Origin: Mucilaginibacter sp. CSA2-8R
GTDB taxonomy: Bacteria > Bacteroidota > Bacteroidia > Sphingobacteriales > Sphingobacteriaceae
Length of the DNA: 64,000 nucleotides
Reading direction: 5' to 3'
NCBI RefSeq assembly: GCF_038806765.1
Contig: NZ_CP152389.1
Location: forward strand, 124,001-188,000
Position numbers and translations under genes: made by a program
Notes under the pieces: model-generated
The model's input: the letters and a program-made list of their open reading frames with translations, nothing else
Told to the model about the DNA's origin: nothing
Database searches by the model: none
In this document: positions 7,259-16,342 of the stretch, piece by piece
Position numbering within the stretch: position 1 is the first letter of the stretch
How the letters are laid out: the number at the start of each line of letters is the position of its first letter

Positions 7259-9388
7259 TTACTTAACAGGGTTATAGTCAACACCCATGTTGGCAAACAT
7301 AAAGGCCCATTTATCAGTTTCCTGCCCAATGATTTGTGCAGTAGAACGGCCGGCGCCATGCCCGGCATTGGTTTCTATGCGGATTAGTGCAGGTGCAGGG
7401 CCTTGCTGATATTCTTGCAAACGCGCAGCAAACTTAAACGAGTGAGCTGGTACTACACGGTCGTCATGGTCGGCAGTGGTTACCAGGGTAGCCGGATAGC
7501 TCGCCGTTTTTAATGCATGATAAGGCGAGTAATGATATAGGTAATTAAACATTTCCTCACTTTCTTCAGCCGTGCCATAATCATAAGCCCAGCCGGCGCC
7601 TGCAGTAAATTTGTTATAACGTAGCATATCTAATACTCCCACCGCCGGGAAGGCTACTTTGCACAAATCGGGGCGTTGGGTAATGGTGGCGCCCACCAGC
7701 AGTCCGCCGTTAGAGCCGCCGGCAATGGCCAGGTAATCTTTAGACGTATATTTATTTTTAATCAGATATTCTGCAGCTGCAATAAAATCGTCAAACACGT
7801 TTTGCTTGCGGAGTTTAATACCTGCCTTATGCCAGGTTTCGCCGTACTCGCCGCCGCCCCGCAGGTTAGGCACGGCATAAATACCGCCTTGTTCGAGCAA
7901 CACAATGTTACTGGTGCTAAAGGCAGGGGTAAGGCTTACGCCGAAACCGCCATAAGCATATAGCAAGGTCGGGTTGTGTCCGTTAAGCACTGTGCCTTTT
8001 TTGTAAGTAATAATCATCGGGATGGTGGTGCCATCCGCCGATTTATAAAATACCTGTTTAGATTCGTACAGCTCAGGATTAAACTGTACCCCGGACTTTT
8101 TATAAACCTCAGATTGCCCTGTTGCGATGTTGTATTTAAAGATTGTAGGCGGGTAGGTATACGAGGTAAAGGTGTAAAAAATCTCTTTTTCTTCTTTTTT
8201 AGCTCCAAAGCCCGATGCTGTACCTACCGAGGGTAAAGTAACGGCATGTTCCAGTTTACCATTCATATCATATTGTTGTATAAATGTGGTGGCATCTTTT
8301 AAATAATGAGCAAACAGCTTTCCGCCCGCGGTTGATACCTCGAGCACGTCTTTACTTTTCGGAATCAAATTTTTCCAGTTACCTGAGTGCGGATTGGCCG
8401 CATCAACCGTTACCAGCCGGTAGGTTGGTGCATATAGGTTGGTATAAATATATAGCTTACTGCCTATGTTGTCTATCACGGCGTGTACATTGTCCATATT
8501 ATCTACAATGTTTACAATAGCACTGTTGGGCTGGCTTAAATCCTGAATGTATAATTCATTACCGGTAGTAGAGTTGGCAGCAGTAATTACCAGATAGCGC
8601 TCGTCTTCGGTTAAGTAAGCGCCTATGTAGCGACGGGGTGTCTGTTCGCCTCCAAAAATTAATTGATCCTGGCTTTGTGGTGTACCTAATTTATGATAGT
8701 ACAGCTTGTGGTGCTGTGTCATGCCCGATAGTTGACTGGCATCTTTAGGTTTGTCGTAGCTGCTGTAATAGAACCCATCATTTCCTTTCCAGGCAATACC
8801 CGAAAACTTGATATCTTTTAAAGTATCGCCAATCTGGGTTTTATCAGCTGCTTTAATCACCACAGCATTGGTCCAGTCAGATCCACCTGCCGAGAGCTGG
8901 TATGCCGCCAAACTACCATCGTTGCTAAAACCGATATTAGCCAATGAGGTAGTCCCGTCTTTCGAGAATTTGTTAGGATCTAAAAATACCTCGGGCTGGC
9001 CACCGGCCGTTTGGCGGTACAATACGGCCTGGCTCTGCAAACCGTCGTTTTTATAAAAATAAGTGTAAGCGCCTTCTTTAAAAGGGGCACTGTATTTTTC
9101 ATAGTTCCATAAAGTTTCCAGCCGCTTGCGGATGGTTTCGCGGTAGGGTATCTGGCTCAGGTAACTTTGGGTTACCTTGTTTTGAGCAGTCACCCAAGCC
9201 TTGGTATTTTCGGCGCGGTCGTCTTCCAGCCAGCGGTAAGGGTCAGCAACGGTATTATTAAAGTAGGTGTCGTTAACCGTTTCTTTTTGAGTTTGAGGGT
9301 ATGATGGTGTTTTAATATTCATAGTTTGCGCAGAACATAGGCTGCAAGTTAAATAAGCAGTCCAGAATAAACAGCTTGTTTTTTTCAT
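7259..9388 (-). CDS. Prolyl oligopeptidase (S9A), exported
   Basis: 709-residue serine peptidase that cleaves after proline in short peptides. A signal peptide (CLFWTAYLTCSLCSAQ) suggests a periplasmic location. The N-terminal half is the seven-bladed propeller, beginning with ADPYRWLEDD, a hallmark of the family. The catalytic alpha/beta-hydrolase domain holds the triad in GGSNGGLL (Ser559), DHDDRVVP and NAGHGAG. The length is typical. The start at 9386-9388 gives MKK and then the signal. No operon partner; it ends at the shared terminator. Confidence 0.92.
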   Translation of the reverse strand: MKKTSCLFWTAYLTCSLCSAQTMNIKTPSYPQTQKETVNDTYFNNTVADPYRWLEDDRAENTKAWVTAQNKVTQSYLSQIPYRETIRKRLETLWNYEKYSAPFKEGAYTYFYKNDGLQSQAVLYRQTAGGQPEVFLDPNKFSKDGTTSLANIGFSNDGSLAAYQLSAGGSDWTNAVVIKAADKTQIGDTLKDIKFSGIAWKGNDGFYYSSYDKPKDASQLSGMTQHHKLYYHKLGTPQSQDQLIFGGEQTPRRYIGAYLTEDERYLVITAANSTTGNELYIQDLSQPNSAIVNIVDNMDNVHAVIDNIGSKLYIYTNLYAPTYRLVTVDAANPHSGNWKNLIPKSKDVLEVSTAGGKLFAHYLKDATTFIQQYDMNGKLEHAVTLPSVGTASGFGAKKEEKEIFYTFTSYTYPPTIFKYNIATGQSEVYKKSGVQFNPELYESKQVFYKSADGTTIPMIITYKKGTVLNGHNPTLLYAYGGFGVSLTPAFSTSNIVLLEQGGIYAVPNLRGGGEYGETWHKAGIKLRKQNVFDDFIAAAEYLIKNKYTSKDYLAIAGGSNGGLLVGATITQRPDLCKVAFPAVGVLDMLRYNKFTAGAGWAYDYGTAEESEEMFNYLYHYSPYHALKTASYPATLVTTADHDDRVVPAHSFKFAARLQEYQQGPAPALIRIETNAGHGAGRSTAQIIGQETDKWAFMFANMGVDYNPVK

Positions 9389-9503
9389 TGGTACAGCAAT
9401 TTGACTAAAAATTGATAAGCTATAATAGGTAAAACGCTAATTAAGCAAATTTCAATACAACCGCAAACAACACGTAGCTATTGCTTTAAGGAAAGGAGCA
9501 TAG

Positions 9504-10022
9504 CTATGCCTTAAACGCAGCGTACACATGCTCATCCATCACCTCGCCGTGTTTGATGATGCATTTTTGCAACACCCCCTGCTTTCGATAACCGGCTTTT
9601 TCAAGCACCCGCATTGATTTTGGGTTAGCACTTAGTACGCCGGCTTGTATGCAAATCAAATCCAGGTTGGCAAAGGCGTAGGCAGTCATGAGTTTTATAG
9701 CTTCGGGCATAATGCCAAGCCCCCAGTAGGCTTCGCTCAGCCAATAACCAATCAGTGCTGTTTTGCGGTAAACGTCATGCCTAAACTCTAAGCCTATACC
9801 GCCAACAGCTTTACCGTTTATAGTGATGGCAAAATTACTTAGCGGACCTGGTTTTTTTGGCTGACTGTTGAGCCAGCTAACGGCATCGGGCAGGGTATAC
9901 GGGAATGGAAAGCGGTCTAACAAATAGGCACTTACGTTAAAATTATTGGCATGCTGCTGTAATGATAAGGCATCATCAATTTGCCATGGCCGCATTACAA
10001 AGCCGGTTCCTGTTAATTTCAT
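9504..10022 (-). CDS. GNAT family N-acetyltransferase, RimJ/RimL-like
   Basis: Acetyl-CoA-dependent N-acetyltransferase of about 172 residues. It starts MKLTGTGFVMRPWQIDDA, the usual first strand and helix of RimJ/L-type enzymes. It contains IGYWLSEAYWGLGIMPEAI, the acetyl-CoA pyrophosphate-binding turn with a variant R/Q-x2-G-x-G, and the late AGVLSANPKSMRVLEKAGYRKQG helix. I chose the ATG at 10020-10022 for homology; an in-frame start at 10070 would add 16 Tyr/Phe/Pro-rich residues with no counterpart. Substrate unknown; ribosomal proteins or small amines are possible. Confidence 0.8.
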   Translation of the reverse strand: MKLTGTGFVMRPWQIDDALSLQQHANNFNVSAYLLDRFPFPYTLPDAVSWLNSQPKKPGPLSNFAITINGKAVGGIGLEFRHDVYRKTALIGYWLSEAYWGLGIMPEAIKLMTAYAFANLDLICIQAGVLSANPKSMRVLEKAGYRKQGVLQKCIIKHGEVMDEHVYAAFKA

Positions 10023-10109
10023 TAAGTAAAAATAATATGGTAAGGGTTTAAAAGCTTTATAATAATACAATTGACCTTATATTTAGCCTGCTATTGATTA
10101 CTCCGATAT

Positions 10110-12542
10110 ATGAAAAAAGTCTTTACATTATACCTTATTCTGTGTGCCGGCAGCCTGTATGCACAAAAACTGGAAAAGCTAACCGTCGAAAAAATAATGA
10201 GCGACCCTAAGTGGATGGGCACCTCGCCCGAAAATATACGGTGGAGCGACGACAGTAAAAAGGTTTATTTTAAATGGAATCCAGAAAATGCCGACCGCAG
10301 TGTGATGTACGCCATCACCACCGGTAACTACACGCCGCAGAAGGTAAGTTTAAACGAGCGTAAGGCATTAAGCGGAAATGGCGTTTGGAACAAAAGGCAC
10401 ACCATAAAGCTTTTTGAACGCAACGGCGATATTTTTTTGTCGGATGTTAAATCGGGCATGATAAAGCCCCTGGCCACTACTGTTGACCGTGAAAGTAACC
10501 CTGCTTTTAGTGCCAACGAAACACAAGTGCTGTTTATGCGGAATGATAACCTGTACAGCATAAAGCTTAACACTGGCGAGCTTAACCAGCTAACTAATTT
10601 TACCCGTACCGGCGTTGCTGCAAGTAATGCTAGTGCTGTCGGCTCGGGTACACGTAGCGGAGCAGGGCGCATGGGGGGCGGCAATCAGCAAAATAGTGCC
10701 GCAACGGGCAATGCACAGGAGCGTTGGTTGCGTAACGAGCAAACAGAGTTATTTGAAGTTATCAGGGAAAAGGAAAAAGATGACCGGCTAGATGCCATAG
10801 AGCGTAAGACGATGCAAACTAAAGCCCTTAAAGCTATTACCATCGGCGACCAATCGCTGAGCTTTGTGCAATTGAGCCCCGATAACCGTTATATTACTTA
10901 CCGGCTGATTAAGCTGGCCGATGGCGCTAAAATAACCCAGGTACCATCATATGTAACAGCTTCGGGTTTTACGGAGGATATCCCCAACCGCACTAAAGTG
11001 GGCAGCCCGCAGCCCACGTCGCAATCATTTATTTTCGACAGACAACGCGACACCGTGTATGCTATATCTACCAAAGAAATACCCGGCATTAAAGATTTGC
11101 CTGATTATGTAAAAGACTACCCTAAACAACTGGAAGAGCGTACCAAGCAAAACGAAGACCGTAAAGTAGTAGTGCAAGGGCCTATCTGGAATGGTAACGG
11201 TAAGTATGCAGTTGCTATAGTTACCTCGCAGGATAATAAAGACCGCTGGGTTATGAAACTCGACCCCGCAACTGGTCAGCTGAGTTTGTTAGACCGTCAG
11301 CGCGATGAAGCCTGGATTGGCGGGCCTGGAATTAACGGCGGTTTCTCGTCGGGCAGTACCGGTTGGGTGGATGATACTCATTTCTTTTTCCAGAGCGAGG
11401 CCAGCGGGTATTCGCATATTTATGTGGTAGACGTTACCACAGGGGCTAAAAAGCAGCTTACCAGCGGTAAATGGGAAGTGTCGGATTTGCATCTGTCTAA
11501 TGATAACAAGTATTTCTATTTCACCGGTAATATGGAGCATCCGGGTATAGCGCATTATTACCGTTTGTTGGTAACTGGGGGTGCGCCCGTAAGATTAACC
11601 GGCATGAAGGGCGGCAACGAAGTAACGCTATCACCTGATGAAAAATGGTTGGCAATCCACTATTCTTATGCCAACAAACCTTGGGAGCTATATCTGCAAT
11701 CTAATAAGCCGGGCGCTAAAGCAGTTAAGATTACCCGATCTACTTCTGCAGAATTTAACTCCTATGCCTGGCGAGATCCGGAAATGGTGGCTTTTAAAAA
11801 CCGTTATGGCAGTGATGTTTACGCGCGGGTATATACGCCTAAAGTACCGAACCCGGCTAAGCCTGCCGTGGTATTTGTGCATGGTGCAGGCTACCTGCAA
11901 AACGTACACTACTGGTGGAGCTCGTATTTTAGAGAGTATATGTTTAATAATTTGCTGGCCGACAATGGGTACACCGTCATTGATATTGATTACACCGGCA
12001 GTGCAGGCTACGGGCGCAACTGGCGCACTGGAATATACCGCCATATGGGCGGCAAAGACCTGGACGATCAGGTTGACGGCATTAAATACCTGGTAGAAAA
12101 ATATGGTGTAAACCCCAAGCATGTGGGCATGTATGGCGGCTCATACGGTGGCTTTATGACTTTAATGGCATTGTTTACTCAACCCAATGTATTTGCTACT
12201 GGTGCAGCGCTACGGTCTGTTACTGATTGGGCTCATTATAATCATGGTTATACATCTAACATTTTAAATGAACCGTTTAACGACGAAAAGGCCTATAAGC
12301 AGAGTTCGCCTATCTATTTTGCTAATGGCTTAAAAGGGAAATTATTAATGTGCCACGGTATGGTAGATGTGAATGTAAATTATCAGGATATTATCCGCCT
12401 GTCGCAGAAGCTGATTGAGTTGCACAAAGACAACTGGGAACTGGCCTCGTACCCGGTAGAAGACCACGGCTTTGTACAGCCCAGCAGCTGGACAGACGAG
12501 TATAAGCGTATTTACAAGCTTTTTGAGGAAACATTGAAGTAG
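10110..12542 (+). CDS. S9 family peptidase, dipeptidyl peptidase IV-like, exported
   Basis: 810-residue exported serine exopeptidase-like protein. It has a signal peptide (FTLYLILCAGSLYAQ), a long beta-propeller with WD-like strands (DDRLDAIERK, LSPDNRYITYRL, SNDNKYFYF), and a C-terminal alpha/beta-hydrolase domain. The nucleophile lies in YGGSYGGF (Ser678), the acid in GMVDVNVN (near 752) and the histidine in EDHGFVQ (near 786). A Gly/Ala/Ser-rich insertion at about 175-195 interrupts the propeller. It probably removes N-terminal dipeptides from peptides in the periplasm. It diverges from the acetyltransferase gene across 87 bases; a partial promoter match TATATTTA lies about 20 bases upstream. 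Confidence 0.88.
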   Translation: MKKVFTLYLILCAGSLYAQKLEKLTVEKIMSDPKWMGTSPENIRWSDDSKKVYFKWNPENADRSVMYAITTGNYTPQKVSLNERKALSGNGVWNKRHTIKLFERNGDIFLSDVKSGMIKPLATTVDRESNPAFSANETQVLFMRNDNLYSIKLNTGELNQLTNFTRTGVAASNASAVGSGTRSGAGRMGGGNQQNSAATGNAQERWLRNEQTELFEVIREKEKDDRLDAIERKTMQTKALKAITIGDQSLSFVQLSPDNRYITYRLIKLADGAKITQVPSYVTASGFTEDIPNRTKVGSPQPTSQSFIFDRQRDTVYAISTKEIPGIKDLPDYVKDYPKQLEERTKQNEDRKVVVQGPIWNGNGKYAVAIVTSQDNKDRWVMKLDPATGQLSLLDRQRDEAWIGGPGINGGFSSGSTGWVDDTHFFFQSEASGYSHIYVVDVTTGAKKQLTSGKWEVSDLHLSNDNKYFYFTGNMEHPGIAHYYRLLVTGGAPVRLTGMKGGNEVTLSPDEKWLAIHYSYANKPWELYLQSNKPGAKAVKITRSTSAEFNSYAWRDPEMVAFKNRYGSDVYARVYTPKVPNPAKPAVVFVHGAGYLQNVHYWWSSYFREYMFNNLLADNGYTVIDIDYTGSAGYGRNWRTGIYRHMGGKDLDDQVDGIKYLVEKYGVNPKHVGMYGGSYGGFMTLMALFTQPNVFATGAALRSVTDWAHYNHGYTSNILNEPFNDEKAYKQSSPIYFANGLKGKLLMCHGMVDVNVNYQDIIRLSQKLIELHKDNWELASYPVEDHGFVQPSSWTDEYKRIYKLFEETLK

Positions 12543-12561
12543 TAAGTAATTAATATCTGAA

Positions 12562-12604
12562 AAAAACGCCGTTCGCAGTTATTCAGCAAGCGGCGCTTTT
12601 TTAT
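12562..12604. terminator. Terminator between convergent genes
   Basis: Imperfect stem pairing ACGCCGTTCGC with GCAAGCGGCGCT, flanked by an A run on the left and a T run on the right. It sits between the DPP4-like gene and the leftward hypothetical gene. Confidence 0.7.
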
Positions 12605-12608
12605 AATA

Positions 12609-13118
12609 TTATATTTCCCAATCAACCGACTTTAGGGCACTTACAATGCCATTGATACAGTTGTTTACATTGGTCATGCTTTTAACTGGAAAGGGTGTAA
12701 CTGCTATATGCTCAACTGATGCCAGGTTGGCTAGTTTGATGGCTTCCCGGGCATATGGTTCAATAGCCTTTAAGGATATAATGATGATCCGGGGATGCAT
12801 CTCGGACAATCGCTCAGCTAACGACTGCACGCCTTCCTGCCGCGCTTTACGCTGCTCGGGCGGCGGGAGTGTTTTAATAGGCACTTTGCTCAAATTTTCA
12901 AAATAAGCGCCCATTTCTTTAAAAAAAGCTAAAAACTCGTCATCACTTTTAAAATTACCAAACACCCTTGTAAAAGCCTCTTTTACTGCTTTGTACATGT
13001 TAGAGTTTTTCAAATAAAAATATTTGTCTTTTACAGGTAGGCCATCTGCAATAAATAAAATCTTAATATCATTGGGTTTGTATTGTGCTTTTAGCGCTTG
13101 TAGTTCAGCAAATTCCAT
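12609..13118 (-). CDS. Uncharacterised protein, weak uracil-DNA-glycosylase-fold resemblance
   Basis: 169-residue cytosolic protein without signal or membrane segment. The start IKILFIADGLPVKDKYFYL then SNMYKAVKEAF resembles a pattern I associate with uracil-DNA-glycosylase-like proteins (hydrophobic strand, G-x-x-P, FFY, LY-x2-EAF). The usual catalytic residues cannot be identified, and a later strand PRIIIISLKAI could be the second fold element. This assignment is a guess from motif shape. It is monocistronic and ends at the shared terminator. Confidence 0.55.
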   Translation of the reverse strand: MEFAELQALKAQYKPNDIKILFIADGLPVKDKYFYLKNSNMYKAVKEAFTRVFGNFKSDDEFLAFFKEMGAYFENLSKVPIKTLPPPEQRKARQEGVQSLAERLSEMHPRIIIISLKAIEPYAREAIKLANLASVEHIAVTPFPVKSMTNVNNCINGIVSALKSVDWEI

Positions 13119-13241
13119 GTACCTGAACTAGCAAAATACAAGCCACGGTGCAATTAGAACGATTGATATTGTAAGATGCAACTTATAGATAAAATCTATG
13201 TGCTATTGATTAATAGAATGACCTTGAAAACTTAAGTTAGT

Positions 13242-13249
13242 TATATTTG
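13242..13249 (+). promoter_or_regulatory. -7 promoter element for peroxiredoxin
   Basis: TATATTTG matches TAnnTTTG exactly, 25 bases before the ATG at 13275. A CTTG at 13223-13226 could act as the -33 element, but the 15-base spacing is short. Confidence 0.6.
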
Positions 13250-13274
13250 TGAAAATTATAACAAATAACATACT

Positions 13275-13820
13275 ATGATAACAGTTGGTGAAAAATTCCC
13301 GTCATTTAATAAAAAAGCTGTAGTAAGCCTCGAAAAAGGTAAAGAGTTTGAAGATATCACTTCAGATTTTTTAGCTAATGACGATAACGTTTGGACGGTA
13401 ATGTTCTGGTGGCCAAAAGATTTCACTTTTGTTTGTCCTACAGAGATTGCTGAGTTCAACAAAAACTATAGTGAGTTCCGCGACCGCGAAACCCGTTTAA
13501 TTGGTGCATCAACAGATTCTGAATTTGTGCATGCTGCCTGGAGAAAACACCACGATGATCTGCGCGACCTGAAATTCCCTATGCTTGCTGACACTTCAAA
13601 ATCGTTAGCCGAAGAGTTAGGCATTTTAGAGCCAACCGAAAAAATTGCGTATCGTGCTACTTTCATCATCGACCCTACCAGTGTGGTACGTTGGGTATGT
13701 GTTAATGACCTGAATGTAGGCCGTAACGTTAAAGAAGTTTTACGTGTATTAGACGGTTTACAAACCGACGAGCTTTGCCCTTGTAACTGGGAAAAAGGTC
13801 AGGAAACGTTAACTGCATAA
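13275..13820 (+). CDS. Peroxiredoxin, AhpC/Prx family
   Basis: 181-residue thiol peroxidase that reduces hydrogen peroxide and alkyl hydroperoxides. The peroxidatic cysteine is Cys54 in FTFVCPTEI, and ELCPCNW near the end holds Cys168 and Cys170, either of which may resolve it. A Trp-rich MFWWPKDF segment precedes the active site. The gene after it encodes an AhpD-like CxxC protein, a plausible reducing partner, although a terminator between them implies at least partly separate transcripts. Codon use looks highly expressed. The start fits both homology and the promoter position. Confidence 0.92.
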   Translation: MITVGEKFPSFNKKAVVSLEKGKEFEDITSDFLANDDNVWTVMFWWPKDFTFVCPTEIAEFNKNYSEFRDRETRLIGASTDSEFVHAAWRKHHDDLRDLKFPMLADTSKSLAEELGILEPTEKIAYRATFIIDPTSVVRWVCVNDLNVGRNVKEVLRVLDGLQTDELCPCNWEKGQETLTA

Positions 13821-13828
13821 GTATTTAT

Positions 13829-13862
13829 AAAAATCCCCGTATCAAACACTACGGGGATTTTT
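13829..13862 (+). terminator. Rho-independent terminator after peroxiredoxin
   Basis: Perfect 12-bp stem AAAAATCCCCGT/ACGGGGATTTTT with a 10-base loop, followed by TTG and TTT. Confidence 0.85.
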
Positions 13863-13954
13863 GTTTCTAAACCACACTGTATTATTCACTGGCTTGTAAA
13901 GGGGCAACACTTGTGTAAGTGAGCCTGTTTGTTAGCTATCCAATTAAAATTAAG

Positions 13955-14539
13955 ATGAGCGAAAGCACTGAAACCATAGAAGAATTGCTGCAAAGCGTAG
14001 GCGTTGATAAAAATTACCGTACCGATAGTTTAACCCTTCTTGAAAAAGGCGAATCACGCTATCTGCGCGATTTAAAACTTAACTTAACCAGTACGCTTAC
14101 CTCAGAGCATCTAAGCGCTAAAGAATGCGCTTTGCTGGCTTTGAGCACCGCAATTAATAATAACAATAAGCCGTTAACACAATACTTTACAAAATACGCC
14201 GAAGAGCAGGGTGCTACCGCAGCCGAAACCGGCGAGGCAGCAGGTTGTGCGTCATTACTGGCATCTAACAATGTTTTTTACCGTTTCCGTCATTTTACGC
14301 AGAAGGAGAAATACACGCAAATTCCGGCACGTATACGTATGCAGTTGATGATGAAACCTGTAACGGGCAAAGAGTTTTTTGAATTAATGAGCCTGGCTAT
14401 TTCTGCTGTAAACGGTTGCGAAATGTGTGTAAATGCACACGAAGACTCGCTAATCAAATTAGGCACTACCGAAGAGCGCATTTTTGATGCCGTACGTATA
14501 GCCTCCTTAGTTACAGCTACCGGCAAAATTGTATATTAA
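13955..14539 (+). CDS. AhpD-like carboxymuconolactone decarboxylase family protein
   Basis: 194-residue all-helical protein of the AhpD/CMD family. The redox motif is CEMCVNAH (Cys155, Cys158, His162), matching the CxxCxxxH pattern used by AhpD to pass electrons to AhpC. Its place directly behind a peroxiredoxin supports the role of reductase for that enzyme; the electron donor is not encoded here. I chose the ATG at 13955 (MSESTETIEELL); a GTG at 13919 would add 12 residues with no homology. A strong terminator follows. Confidence 0.85.
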   Translation: MSESTETIEELLQSVGVDKNYRTDSLTLLEKGESRYLRDLKLNLTSTLTSEHLSAKECALLALSTAINNNNKPLTQYFTKYAEEQGATAAETGEAAGCASLLASNNVFYRFRHFTQKEKYTQIPARIRMQLMMKPVTGKEFFELMSLAISAVNGCEMCVNAHEDSLIKLGTTEERIFDAVRIASLVTATGKIVY

Positions 14540-14560
14540 CTAATAACCAAGGTTTTAAAT

Positions 14561-14600
14561 AAAAAATGGAGCTGATTTTCTAATCAGCTCCATTTTTTTT
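14561..14600 (+). terminator. Rho-independent terminator after AhpD-like gene
   Basis: Perfect 17-bp stem starting AAAAAATGGAGCTGATT with a TTCT loop and an eight-T run. Confidence 0.9.
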
Positions 14601-14617
14601 AAGGTTATTTGAAATTA

Positions 14618-14649
14618 CTTGCTTTTTAATATAAAAAAAGCTACATTTA
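14618..14649 (+). promoter_or_regulatory. Candidate promoter for an intergenic small RNA
   Basis: CTTG at 14618-14621, a 20-base spacer, then TACATTTA at 14642-14649 (7 of 8 to TAnnTTTG). The same CTTG plus 19-20 base arrangement precedes rplM and the HYC_CC_PP gene in this window. Transcription would start near 14656. Confidence 0.35.
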
Positions 14650-14655
14650 AAACCA

Positions 14656-14787
14656 AGATTAAACACACTTAAGGCCGGGTAATTTTATGCTCAACCCTTA
14701 AAATTACGGTCTTAGGCGTTAAACAAAACAAATTGATTCTACTTAGTATTTAAAGCCGTTCTGCTGACTCCAGAACGGCTTTTTTAT
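14656..14787 (+). ncRNA. Candidate small RNA with two hairpins
   Basis: About 130 bases without an open frame between two genes that both end here. A long hairpin occupies 14670-14714: arms TAAGGCCG and CGGTCTTA, then TAATTTTA and TAAAATTA, with a 2-base bulge and an 11-base loop. After a 37-base linker comes a terminator hairpin at 14752-14787 with a plus-strand T run. The preceding gene already has its own terminator at 14561-14600, so the second terminator lacks an obvious protein-coding client on the plus strand. The alternative is a structured 3' end of the leftward efflux operon. I do not recognise the family. Confidence 0.4.
14752..14787 (+). terminator. Terminator hairpin with plus-strand T run
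   Basis: Stem AAAGCCGTTCTG/CAGAACGGCTTT (12 bp), 7-base loop, then more T. On the minus strand only three T follow before AAA, so plus-strand termination is favoured, although the efflux operon could also use it. Confidence 0.75.
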
Positions 14788-14788
14788 T

Positions 14789-16336
14789 TTAGTGTGCATC
14801 AGCCGCCGCTTTTAAATTTCTGCGGAAAGGCTGCAGATATAGTAACGGTATTGAAAACAGCATAACCAGGCCGGTAAGCCAGTAGGCATCGTCGTAAGTA
14901 AGCAGCATCGCCTGGCGGGTAATAGTGCCTTCTATGGAGCCGTAGGCCATTCGTGTGGCATCTGCAATGCCATGCCCATGCGCCATAAAATTATGGATGG
15001 CCGCCTGCAAGCGCTGGGTAAACGCCGGGTTATACTCATTAATATTAACCAGCAAGTTATTGCGGTGTACACCCTGACGGATGTGGATGATGGTAGTTAA
15101 GGCAGCAATACCGAACGAGCCGCCTAACTGGCGCATCATGTTATTTAAACCTGCACCCTGGCCAATCTCCGCACCTTTCAAATCGGCAATGGCCAGCGTA
15201 GTTAACGGTACAAATAACAGCGCCATACCAATACCACGTATAGCTAAAGGCCAAAAGAAGTCTCCGCGACCAGTTGCTAATGTTGAACTGGATAGCATAT
15301 GAGTAAATACAAAGAACAGGAACATACCAATAGTAGCCATAAACTGGGCCGGTATACCTTTGTTAAGCATCTTACCAATAAATGGCATCATAGCTATGGT
15401 AAACAAGCCGCCCGGAAAGAGTAACTCACCTGTTTGCTGCGCCGAAAAGCCCAGTAAAGCCTGGCAAAATATTGGAAATACAAACACTGAACCATACAGA
15501 CCAAACCCCAGGATGAAGGAAGTAAACATGCCTATCGAGAAGCTGCGGTGCCTCATGATACCAAAGTTTACGATAGGATGGTCAGTACTCAGCTCGCGCC
15601 ATAAAAACAGTAACACGCCAACTACTGCGGTAACAGTAAGCACGGTAATGTATGGGGTAGCAAACCAGTCTTCAGACTCGCCTTTTTCCAAAATGGTCTG
15701 CAAGCTGCCTACGGCAATAGCCAGCAGTGCAATGCCCCACCAGTCAATCGGTCGGTCGCGTCCATCTCTGGGTGTTTCCCGTACAAACGTGTAAGTAAAA
15801 AACGCAGCCAGTGCACCTACCGGGATGTTTACATAAAATATCCATGGCCATGAGGCGTGGTCGGTAATGTAGCCACCAATGGTTGGTCCAACAGTTGGGC
15901 CTACAACGGCACCTAAGCCAAATAAGGCGGTAGCTGTACCTACCTGTTCGCGGGGCCAGGTTTCCAGCAGGATAGCTTGCGAGGTAGATATTAACCCGCC
16001 CCCGGCCATACCCTGTACAATACGGAATATAACCAGCTCTGATAAGCTTGTAGCATTACCGCATAAAAACGAGGCAATGGTAAATATAATAATAGAGGCT
16101 AAAAAGTAATTTTTTCGCCCAAAAAAGCTACCCAGCCAACCCGACATAGGTAAAATAATTACGTTGGCTACTGCGTAACCGGTTGTAATCCAGGCCACGT
16201 CTTCGAGCGTGGCCCCCAGATTACCTTGTATGGTTGGCAAGGATACGTTTACAATGGTGGTATCAATCAGCTCCAGCAGCGAAGCTGTAATTACCGTAAT
16301 GGTAATGATCCACTTTTTAAATCCTACTTCAGCCAT
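14789..16336 (-). CDS. DHA2 family multidrug efflux permease (EmrB/QacA-like)
   Basis: 515-residue inner-membrane proton/drug antiporter of the 14-helix DHA2 class. The first helix region has ELIDTTIVNVSLPTIQGNL, the D1 motif of the class. GWLGSFFGRKNYF is the loop 2-3 signature, and GLGAVVGPTVGPTIGGYI is motif C of antiporters. As the last gene of a tetR-tolC-emrA-emrB order (6 bases after the adaptor), it should work with the adaptor and outer-membrane channel as a tripartite exporter. Substrate unknown; hydrophobic toxins or uncouplers are typical. Confidence 0.92.
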   Translation of the reverse strand: MAEVGFKKWIITITVITASLLELIDTTIVNVSLPTIQGNLGATLEDVAWITTGYAVANVIILPMSGWLGSFFGRKNYFLASIIIFTIASFLCGNATSLSELVIFRIVQGMAGGGLISTSQAILLETWPREQVGTATALFGLGAVVGPTVGPTIGGYITDHASWPWIFYVNIPVGALAAFFTYTFVRETPRDGRDRPIDWWGIALLAIAVGSLQTILEKGESEDWFATPYITVLTVTAVVGVLLFLWRELSTDHPIVNFGIMRHRSFSIGMFTSFILGFGLYGSVFVFPIFCQALLGFSAQQTGELLFPGGLFTIAMMPFIGKMLNKGIPAQFMATIGMFLFFVFTHMLSSSTLATGRGDFFWPLAIRGIGMALLFVPLTTLAIADLKGAEIGQGAGLNNMMRQLGGSFGIAALTTIIHIRQGVHRNNLLVNINEYNPAFTQRLQAAIHNFMAHGHGIADATRMAYGSIEGTITRQAMLLTYDDAYWLTGLVMLFSIPLLYLQPFRRNLKAAADAH

Positions 16337-16342
16337 TTAAAT

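Noticed and set aside
11638-12122. Long alternative frames on both strands inside the DPP4-like peptidase
   Set aside because: The peptidase frame carries signal peptide, propeller and catalytic triad; the others have unlikely composition.
15360-15794. 144-codon plus-strand frame inside the DHA2 permease
   Set aside because: It is antisense to transmembrane helices and lacks a start context or homology.
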